NCBI GenBank assembly: GCA_963799975.1
Contig: CAWCZF010000006.1
Location: forward strand, 186,001 to 250,000
Direction: 5' to 3'
Origin: Actinoallomurus sp963799975
Lineage (GTDB): Bacteria > Actinomycetota > Actinomycetes > Streptosporangiales > Streptosporangiaceae
Length of the DNA stretch: 64,000 nt
The translations under genes were made by a program, and so were the position numbers. Below the pieces are notes generated by a model that was not told the DNA's origin, ran no database searches, and saw only the letters and a program-made list of their open reading frames with translations. This document shows positions 43,076 to 50,031 of this stretch, piece by piece; the stretch's first letter is position 1, and the number at the start of each line of letters is the position of its first letter.

Positions 43076-43595
43076 CTGGACGTGCAGTCGGATTCGGCGG
43101 TCGGCCTGTCACCTCCCGGATGGAGGTAAGTCACAGCCCGATTACGGCGCAATGTATCGGAAGTTTCGCGAGAACGGCAACGCGTTCTGAGGGGAAAGTC
43201 TGCAGCGAACTACTTACCCACTGTAACCGCGGGCCGCCGATGGTCACCGAGCATTCGCTCAACAACCATTCTCACCTGCGGAGACGCACCCCGATCCGGT
43301 GACGGGCCGGAGTCGTGCCCGGCGCACAGAGTAGCGTCGCGTACGGGCCTGGCGCAGGCAGTGGGCACGGTCGACTCGCCCCGTACGCCGGAGATATCCC
43401 TGGCCGTCCCGTTGGCGCGGGCGGGGCGCCGGGCGTCGGCGGTCATAACGCGACGACCAGCCAGAATGTACGTCTAATCGCCGCCGCGCGCAGGCGCGGC
43501 GTGGCGATTCGGCGGAAAGTTTCGCCCCAGTACGCGGCGGCGACAAATTGTCACCATGTGAGGACCCAAAAGCGTAATAGGTGCCTCTACCAGGG
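43076..43595. other. Intergenic region upstream of the second riboswitch
   Basis: This 520-bp gap should contain the promoter of the CHAP gene. I see no convincing gene, tRNA or hairpin in it. Several open frames have no ribosome site and no familiar sequence. Confidence 0.4.
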
Positions 43596-44525
43596 CTAAT
43601 CGATCTCCAGGACGATCTTGCCGGGAGTGTGACCTTGCGCACTCAGCCGATGGGCCTCCGCCGCGTCGGCCAGCGGGAAGGTCTTGGCGATCGGCACCTT
43701 GAGCCGTTCGTCGTCGACGAGGTGCGCGAGGGCCGCCAGGTCGGTCGGATCCGGGCGTACGAACACATAGCGGCCGCCGCGCTCGGTCACGGTGGGATCG
43801 ACGATCGAGGCCCACCGCCCGGTGGGCACGAGCAGGTCCGGCGTCATCTCCGCCGCGTCGCCGCCGATGAGGTCGAGCGCCGTGGTCACTCCGCCGGACG
43901 CGAGCCGCCGCACCCGGTCGGCCAGACCGTCCCCGTACGCCACCGGCTCCGCGCCCAGCTCGCGCAGATGGTCGTGGTTGTCCGGGCTCGCCGTGCCGAT
44001 GACACGCGCGCCCTTGGCGACCGCGATCTGCACCGCGAGCGACCCGACGCCGCCGCTCGCGGCGTGGATCAGCACGGTGTCCTCCTCGTTCACGCTGAGC
44101 GCCTTCGCCAGCGCCTGGTACGCGGTGAGGCCGGCCAGCGGGAGAGCGGCGGCCTCGGCCCAGGACAGGCCCTTGGGCTTGCGGCCGAGCGTCCGCACCG
44201 GAGCCGCCACCAGCTCGGCGTACGTGCCGCGGCCGACGTGGTCCTCACGCACATAGCCGACGACCTCGTCTCCGGGGGAGAACTCGCTGACCGCGGGACC
44301 GGCGCGCTCGACCACCCCCGCGAGGTCCCAGCCCAGGATGACCGGGAAGTCGGTCTGGAAGAGGCCGTCCAGCTTCCCTTCCCGGATCTTCACGTCCACG
44401 GGGTTCACGCCGGCCGCCTTGGCGCGTACGAGCACGGAGTCGGGGCCCACTTTCGGCTCCGGTGCGTCGTCTGCGAGTTTCAGCACGTCGGGGCCGCCAT
44501 ATTGGTGCATCACGATGGCTTTCAC
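43596..44525 (-). CDS. Zinc-independent MDR-type NADP(H) oxidoreductase
   Basis: The 309-residue protein is a quinone-oxidoreductase-like MDR: GVNPVDVKIREG, DFPVILGWDLAGVVERAG, GDEVVGY, the LAGLTAYQAL helix and nucleotide-binding HAASGGVGSLAVQIA. It has no zinc-site cysteines. It may reduce quinones or enones. It begins 24 bp after the stop of the GTPase gene upstream in the same direction and may be cotranscribed at the end of the conflict-system-like operon, though functionally separate. Confidence 0.85.
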   Translation of the reverse strand: MKAIVMHQYGGPDVLKLADDAPEPKVGPDSVLVRAKAAGVNPVDVKIREGKLDGLFQTDFPVILGWDLAGVVERAGPAVSEFSPGDEVVGYVREDHVGRGTYAELVAAPVRTLGRKPKGLSWAEAAALPLAGLTAYQALAKALSVNEEDTVLIHAASGGVGSLAVQIAVAKGARVIGTASPDNHDHLRELGAEPVAYGDGLADRVRRLASGGVTTALDLIGGDAAEMTPDLLVPTGRWASIVDPTVTERGGRYVFVRPDPTDLAALAHLVDDERLKVPIAKTFPLADAAEAHRLSAQGHTPGKIVLEID

Positions 44526-44549
44526 ACTCTGACCGTTACCCGTCGCGCC

Positions 44550-46253
44550 TCAGCGGAATCGCGCGTAGACCGAAAGCCCGAGCAGGATCATCGTCAGCGG
44601 GCCGAGGACGGTGAGGGCGGCGAGCAACGCACCACGGCCGACCTGGTGCCCGGTCGGGATCTGCCCGGACGGGCGGCCCGCGATCGGCCAGGGCTCGCGG
44701 AGCTCGTCCGACGTCGGCAGGTCGTCGAAGGCCGGGTTCACCGGGCCGCCGGGAGGCAGCCCGGCGGCCCAGGCGAACAGGTCCGCCAACGCGGCGGGCG
44801 GGGTGTCCAGCCCGGAGGCGAAGTAACGCACCTCGCCGGCGGTGCGTTCGAGCGTGCGGATGACGTTGCCGAGGCCGAGCCCTTCGAGCCAGCCCTTCGC
44901 GTCGCCGTCGAGCCCGTCGCCCACGCCCGTACGGCGAAGCACGTCGGCCTTGGTGACGACGACCGCGATGCGGCGCTGCCGGCCCTGGTCGTGGCGCGAC
45001 CGCAGCTCGGCCAGCAGCCGCTGAAGCGTGTCCGACGGATCCTCGTCGGAGGTCGCGGTGGCCGCCTCCACCAGCCGTCGTTCGTCCGCCGACAGCGCGA
45101 ACCGCAGCTCGGGCAGCGCGAACGGGTCGATGACGAACAGCAGCGCCTCGCCGTGGTCGAGGTAGCGCAGGCGTTCGACCTGCGTCGCGCCCGTGTGCAG
45201 CTCTCCGGCCGGGTCGAACAGGTACAGGATCCGATGCGCGGCCGGCAGCGTCAGGTCGAGCATGGTCGCGGCCGGGAGCTCGGGCCCGGTCTTGGCGAGC
45301 CGCTTGCCGCGGTCGAGCTCGGCCACCGCCCCCGCGTACGCGCGTGCGTCGCGCGCCTCCACGAACTCCGCGCGGCCCTGCGCCCCGGCGGCGCTGGCCC
45401 GCAGCGCGCGTACGGCGAGGAACATCAATGTGGTCTTGCCGGCCGCCGGCCCGCCGACGAACGGCAGCGGCTCGACGCGGGCGCGCCCGATCCGGCCGGG
45501 CAGCCGCCGGTGGCAGTGCGGGCAGTACGCCCCGAGCCGGAACCGCCCGAGCAGGATCGTGGTGGGCAGGCGTGTGCCGCAGCGGCACACGTGGCGGAAC
45601 GCGCCCAGCCGGTTCGGCACGAGCCGCGCGTGGCGCTCCTCGCAGTTCGGGCAGGCGTACTCCGGCAGCGCGAACCGCCGATAGCAGCCCGCGTGCGGGC
45701 ACGCGAGCAGGATGCGGCGGTAGGCCATCCACACCCGCTCGACCGCGCCGAGCACGATGACGCAGACCGACCACACGGCCAGGCCGGCGGCCGCCATCGC
45801 GACGGTCGCCAGGCCGAACGCCGCCGCGGCGACGGCGAGCGGCAGTGCGGACAGGACGATGCCGCCGCAGAGCCCCGCCCAGAGGGGGAACAGCGCGAGA
45901 CCGCGGGGGAGCGGGAGCAGCGTCTCGGTGAGCGTGGCGACGGCCCAGCGCGCCTGCCCCGTGCACCAGGGCACGGTACGGCGTTCGAGGGCCCGCGCGT
46001 CACGCCAGACCTGGACGAGCAGGTAGTGGGGGTACGCGGGGTCCGGCGGCCCGTGCGGCGGCCGCGGCACGGGAGAGGGCCCGTCGGCGGCAGTCGCCAT
46101 GAGCGTGCGCCAGGCGATACGGAAGAAGCGCACGAGCCCGAACCCGAACCCGCCGAGCACCGCGAGCACGAGCGCGGCGGGCAGCACGAACGCGATCTCG
46201 GCCACGACCAGCGCGACCCACAGCAACACCACCAGCGCGTAGACGATCGGCAC
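44550..46253 (-). CDS. Membrane-anchored zinc-ribbon GTPase (DO-GTPase2-like)
   Basis: The 567-residue protein has N-terminal helices (about 4-40), further hydrophobic segments at about 125-170, and a C-terminal helix (about 545-566). Between lie Cys pairs (CPHAGC 185-190, CPNC 201-204, CRC 223-225, CPHC 244-247) that suggest zinc ribbons. The GTPase part has P-loop GGPAAGKTT (267-275), a G3-like FDPAGE (346-351, Pro in place of the usual Thr/Ser) and TKAD (434-437). It resembles the second GTPase of paired GTPase/GAP1 conflict-type systems. The start is GTG at 46253, with GGGGGG upstream supplied by a duplicated piece of the GAP1 gene end. It is last in the operon. Confidence 0.75.
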   Translation of the reverse strand: MPIVYALVVLLWVALVVAEIAFVLPAALVLAVLGGFGFGLVRFFRIAWRTLMATAADGPSPVPRPPHGPPDPAYPHYLLVQVWRDARALERRTVPWCTGQARWAVATLTETLLPLPRGLALFPLWAGLCGGIVLSALPLAVAAAAFGLATVAMAAAGLAVWSVCVIVLGAVERVWMAYRRILLACPHAGCYRRFALPEYACPNCEERHARLVPNRLGAFRHVCRCGTRLPTTILLGRFRLGAYCPHCHRRLPGRIGRARVEPLPFVGGPAAGKTTLMFLAVRALRASAAGAQGRAEFVEARDARAYAGAVAELDRGKRLAKTGPELPAATMLDLTLPAAHRILYLFDPAGELHTGATQVERLRYLDHGEALLFVIDPFALPELRFALSADERRLVEAATATSDEDPSDTLQRLLAELRSRHDQGRQRRIAVVVTKADVLRRTGVGDGLDGDAKGWLEGLGLGNVIRTLERTAGEVRYFASGLDTPPAALADLFAWAAGLPPGGPVNPAFDDLPTSDELREPWPIAGRPSGQIPTGHQVGRGALLAALTVLGPLTMILLGLSVYARFR

Positions 46254-46318
46254 GGCTCAGCCCCCCGTCGCCGCAGCGCCCGCCAGGCCGAGGCGTGCCG
46301 CGTGCCGCGGTCGGTGAG
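46237..46318. repeat. Duplicated GAP1-end/GTPase-start junction, copy A
   Basis: These 82 bp match 46413-46495 at roughly four bases in five with one indel. They include the last codons of the GAP1-like gene, the G-rich ribosome site and the first codons of the GTPase. In this copy the GAP1 stop is lost by the indel, so it is decayed on that side and functional on the GTPase side. Confidence 0.65.
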
Positions 46319-46412
46319 CGCCGGCGTGCCGTGCCGGGAACGGAATCGGCTGAGGCCCGTCTCGCCGGGCGCCTCGGTCGCGGTGAGGAGGGCTCGTCGG
46401 GGGACGGCCGGT

Positions 46413-46495
46413 GCGTGGACGAAGGGCATGGTTCAGGTCCCCCGTCGCCGTAGTGCCCGCCAGGCTAAGGCGAGCCCTGGGTCGCGGTCGGTGAG
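46413..46495. repeat. Duplicated GAP1-end/GTPase-start junction, copy B
   Basis: The functional GAP1 C-terminal codons and stop lie here, followed on the minus strand by a relic ATG at 46429 (MPFVH, compare MPIVY of the real GTPase start). That start leads into the wrong frame. So the sequence 46254-46432 is a duplication scar, not an extra gene. Confidence 0.65.
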
Positions 46496-48883
46496 GCCCG
46501 ATTCGACGTGCCGGCGGGCGAAGCGGCCGAGGGCGTCGTTCCACTCGGTCAGGCGGCTCACGGGGGTGTGGGCCCGGTGCAGGCGTACCTCGATCTCGGC
46601 GAGGTCGACGCGGCCCTCGCGGTCGGTGGCCGTGTCGAGCCAGTGTGCGGCCAGGCCGACGCGCACGCCGGCGGAGGCGGCGGTCAGGATCTTCGCGCGC
46701 GAGCGTGCCGAGCGGCCCGCGAGCGCGCCTGCCACGCTCTCGCGCACCCGTTCGGTCAGGGGATCGCGGTCGTCCATCCGGCCGAGGACGTGGGCTACCT
46801 CGTGTTCGCCCGGGGCCCGCAGCGCCTCGCCGTGGCCGAGCACGATCAGCGCCGGGCCGGCCAGCTCGGGCAGCTTGTCGCGGATCAGCTCGGCCAGGCG
46901 CACCGTCTCCTCCGCGTCGAGGGGCGCGGTCTCGAACACCCGGTGCGGGATCCGCCGTAGCGTGGCGTAGCGCGCCATCGCCGGGCCGAGCCGGGCGACC
47001 AGCCGCGCGCAGTCCTCCGGCGTCGGCGGCGCGTCCCAGAGCGCGGCGAGCAGTTCCTCGATGTCCGGCAGCCCGTACGCGGCCAGCTCGACGAGGCCGG
47101 CGGTGGCCTCGTGCCGGTCGGCGCGGGCCGACAGGATCAGGCCGCCGGTACGCGGGGCGCGCGTCCAGTCGTGGTCGCCGAGCGCCGTGCACGCGCCGGC
47201 GGTGAGCATCGCACGGCGAGTGGCGGTGTCGGCCGCCTCGAGGCCGGCCAGCAGGCCGGCGACCATCGCGGTACGCCACGCGCCCGGTGTCTCGCGCAGC
47301 GCGGCGGCGACGTCGCCCGCGCCGCGACGTGCGCACGCGGCGGCCGCCGCGGTCACCTCGCCGGGTTCGATCCCGCCGCCGACCTGGTCGGCCAGGCACA
47401 CGACGTCGACCAGCGCGCCGAGCCCGCCCGCACCCGCGACGGCCGCGCGAAAGCGGTCCGGAAGTCCGTCCCGCAGCCGGAACGCGGGCAGCCGGTCACG
47501 CAGCGACGGGTCGGCGAGCGCGAGCAGCACGCAGTGCTCGGCGATCTCCGGAGCCGTGTCCGCGAGGGCCGAGGCGAGGTCGAAGCCCAGCCGCGGCAGC
47601 GCGGCCGACAACCCCGGCCAGACCCATTCCGGCGCGCCGGCCCGGTGTACGAGCGCGGCCGCGGCCGACTCCTCCGCTGCCGAGACGGACGTGTCGCCCC
47701 GGCACAACGCGAGCAGCGCGGCGGCCGCGTCCCAGCGGCTACTCGCGCCCCCGCCCGAGGCGTCCAGCCCCCCGGCCGAGCCGTCTCTGCCACGGGCCAG
47801 GCCGCCCCTGCTCCCGGCCGCGCCGCCCCGACCCGAGGGCACGTCATCGCGGCACGGGGACGACGGGCCGCCATCGCCCGGAGGCGAGCCGCCCCTGCTC
47901 GTGGACGAGCCGGGCCGCCCGACGGGCGAGCCTTCACCTGCGGGTGAGCCGCCGCTGTTCCCGGCCGCGCCGCCCCTGCCGTCACCCGCGGGCGCATCGC
48001 TCGCGTGCGTGTCGTCCGCGGGGTTCGTGGCGGGGGCGTCCTCCTCCGCAGGAGGGCCGGAGCCGGCGATGAGGAGTTCTCCCACGGCGTCGATGCCGTC
48101 CAGATCGCCCGTACGCCAGCAGTCCGCGACCACACGGGCGAACCGGCCCGGTCGCGTCTCCCTGGGAGCGGCCGGGTCGTGCGGCTCGTCGAGGCGGAAG
48201 CCGCGTCCCTGCCAGGCGCTCGGTACCGTGCCGACGATGAGTTGCGGCGCGGACTCCGGGTCGGCCGTGTAGGTCGTGAAGGACAGTTCCGCGGCCAGCT
48301 CCGCGGGCAGCGAATAGGACAGCAGCGCGATCCACCGGGCGATCAGCCCGGCGTCCTCGGCGACGAGTACGACCTGGCCGTGCCCGCCCGCCAGTGCGGC
48401 CGTCACGGCGTCCAGGAGCGCGGCGAGCCGTACGTGCGCGTCCTCGCGTGCCACCCAGGACACCAGGGAGTCCGGGTCGAACGCCGCGCCGGGGACCAGA
48501 TCCGGGGTAACGCCGGCCGGCTCGGACCACACCGGCGACTCCCACAGCTCGATCGGCCGCAGCCCCTCCAGCTCGTGCCGCGTCGCGACGACCGCGTGGC
48601 CGGCGAAGTTGCCGTAGCGGCCGGAGTAGTCGCGGCCGGTGTAGCGGCAGCGGGCCAGTACGACGTGGTCGCCCTCGCGGCCGCAGGAGAGCGCGACCGG
48701 AAAGGCGGCCAGCTCCGCGGGGCCGGGCGCGGACGGCGCGTCCGGCGGCGGCCGGTAGACCATGTACGGCGTGACCGCGCGCGTGACGTCCGCGGGGGTG
48801 CCGGGTGTCGTCGCCACGAACTGGAAGCCCGACCGGCCGGTCGGCCCCGACTCCGCCGAGGTGTAACGCAGGTCCCACGCCAT
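46433..48883 (-). CDS. GAP1-like GTPase-associated protein
   Basis: The 816-residue protein starts MAWDLRYTSAESGPTGRSGF and has a beta-rich N-terminal part (about 1-130: YSGRYGNFAGHAVVA, IELWESPVW), then a helical middle (about 135-270: ARWIALLSYSLPAELAAELSFTTY), a Gly/Ser/Pro-rich linker (about 275-383) and a helical C-terminal region. This matches the N-terminal and middle domains I know as GAP1 in GTPase-centred conflict systems. The function is presumed to be partner or regulator of the adjacent GTPases. Its ATG overlaps the upstream GTPase stop (TGATG). The frame to 49801 upstream is noise. Confidence 0.75.
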   Translation of the reverse strand: MAWDLRYTSAESGPTGRSGFQFVATTPGTPADVTRAVTPYMVYRPPPDAPSAPGPAELAAFPVALSCGREGDHVVLARCRYTGRDYSGRYGNFAGHAVVATRHELEGLRPIELWESPVWSEPAGVTPDLVPGAAFDPDSLVSWVAREDAHVRLAALLDAVTAALAGGHGQVVLVAEDAGLIARWIALLSYSLPAELAAELSFTTYTADPESAPQLIVGTVPSAWQGRGFRLDEPHDPAAPRETRPGRFARVVADCWRTGDLDGIDAVGELLIAGSGPPAEEDAPATNPADDTHASDAPAGDGRGGAAGNSGGSPAGEGSPVGRPGSSTSRGGSPPGDGGPSSPCRDDVPSGRGGAAGSRGGLARGRDGSAGGLDASGGGASSRWDAAAALLALCRGDTSVSAAEESAAAALVHRAGAPEWVWPGLSAALPRLGFDLASALADTAPEIAEHCVLLALADPSLRDRLPAFRLRDGLPDRFRAAVAGAGGLGALVDVVCLADQVGGGIEPGEVTAAAAACARRGAGDVAAALRETPGAWRTAMVAGLLAGLEAADTATRRAMLTAGACTALGDHDWTRAPRTGGLILSARADRHEATAGLVELAAYGLPDIEELLAALWDAPPTPEDCARLVARLGPAMARYATLRRIPHRVFETAPLDAEETVRLAELIRDKLPELAGPALIVLGHGEALRAPGEHEVAHVLGRMDDRDPLTERVRESVAGALAGRSARSRAKILTAASAGVRVGLAAHWLDTATDREGRVDLAEIEVRLHRAHTPVSRLTEWNDALGRFARRHVESGLTDRDPGLALAWRALRRRGT

Positions 48884-50031
48884 CAACGGGCTCCGTCGAG
48901 CATCCCGAACTGGTGCAGCAGCCACAGCAGCGGATCCTCGACGCGGTACGGCCGGATGCCGCCGGCCCCGACCGCGCCCTCGCGGGGCACGCCGCCGAGC
49001 GCCGAGACGCCGAACAGGCCGTAGTCGGCGTATTCGTGGCCCAGGTAGCGGTCCAGCTCGCCGGCCTGCCAGTCGTGCAGCAGCGCGCGTACCTGCTCGT
49101 GTACGGCCTCGCGGTCGTTCAGGTCGAGTGCGGCGTTCAGCGTGCGGTTCTGCTGGAGCGCGCCGTCGAGGGGCAGTGCGTCGATCTTGGTGAGCGCGAC
49201 CGCGGCGGGCACCGGGAGCCGGCGTCCGTGCGGCAGGTCGCGGCCGACGCGCAGGAGTTCGGTGACGCGGGCGATCACGTTGATCGGCTCGCCGTCGGGA
49301 TCGCCGCCGCCCGCCTTCAGCTCCAGCGGGTCGACCAGGAAGATGATCGCGTCGGCCGCCGCGAGGTAGCGCAGGTGCAGGTCGGTGACGTCGCGGCTGC
49401 GGAGGTCCTCGCCCGCGGTGTCGAACAGGACGAGCGTCAGCGACATGTCCTGCTGCCGCATGCGGCGCCGGCGGGTGCGGGTGAGGAGGTACACGAGCGG
49501 GTCGCGCTGGGTCGTGACCGCGCTGGCCGTGGCGGGCAGCAGCCGCCGGTCGCCGAACAGCGGACGGTGGAAGTCGCGCTTGTAGCGTTCGATCGTACGG
49601 TCGTCGCAGGCGACGAGGGCGGTGCCCAGCTCGGCGCCGATGCGGTGGGACAGCTCGTGCAGCAGCACCGCGATGTAGGTGCTCTTGCCGGAGTTCTTCG
49701 CGCCGACCAGTGCGACGATCTTGCCCGGGGTCTCGCAGTACGCGCCGGGCAGCGGGTTGTGGCACTCCGGGCAGACGCGGCGTGCGGTGTCCTGGCGGCA
49801 CTCGGGGCAGGCGGCGCGCCGTGGTGCGGCACGGCCGCGCCGGCGCAGGTCGTCGGGCGGGTCGAAGACCGGCGGCAGCGAGGCGGCCGCGGCCGAGCCC
49901 GTGTAGGCGGCGAGCCGGTCGTCCAGGCGGGGCGCGCAGCCGGGCCCGCGCCCGGGACTGCCCGCGCAGCGGAACGCGATCCGCTCACGTGGGATCCGGG
50001 TGAAGCAGAAGGGACACGTGATGGTCGGCAT
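48883..50031 (-). CDS. Zinc-ribbon TRAFAC-like GTPase
   Basis: The 382-residue protein opens with a zinc-binding region: CPFC (6-9), CAG (22), and CPEC pairs (75-78, 87-90). Then come a P-loop GAKNSGKST (110-118), G3 DTAGE (204-208) and G4 TKID (281-284). A VSALGG near 342-347 may be the G5 loop. It has no membrane segment. In contrast to the operon's last GTPase it keeps a canonical DTAGE, so the pair may be one active and one altered GTPase. Start ATG overlaps the previous stop by 1 bp. Confidence 0.8.
   Translation of the reverse strand: MPTITCPFCFTRIPRERIAFRCAGSPGRGPGCAPRLDDRLAAYTGSAAAASLPPVFDPPDDLRRRGRAAPRRAACPECRQDTARRVCPECHNPLPGAYCETPGKIVALVGAKNSGKSTYIAVLLHELSHRIGAELGTALVACDDRTIERYKRDFHRPLFGDRRLLPATASAVTTQRDPLVYLLTRTRRRRMRQQDMSLTLVLFDTAGEDLRSRDVTDLHLRYLAAADAIIFLVDPLELKAGGGDPDGEPINVIARVTELLRVGRDLPHGRRLPVPAAVALTKIDALPLDGALQQNRTLNAALDLNDREAVHEQVRALLHDWQAGELDRYLGHEYADYGLFGVSALGGVPREGAVGAGGIRPYRVEDPLLWLLHQFGMLDGAR

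Noticed and set aside
46254..46432. Possible small gene between the GAP1-like and GTPase genes
   Set aside because: The sequence is a tandem duplication of the gene junction. The ATG at 46429 is a relic and its frame runs into the GTPase out of phase.
43581..46970. Open frame of about 1129 codons on the plus strand
   Set aside because: It runs antisense through the oxidoreductase and GTPase genes. Composition is Arg/Gly/Ala-rich with no motif or ribosome site; this is a GC-rich shadow.
46433..49801. Longer version of the GAP1-like gene starting at 49801
   Set aside because: The extra N-terminal 306 codons overlap the GTPase in another frame and are Arg/Pro-rich. The conserved start MAWDLRYTSAESG is at 48883.
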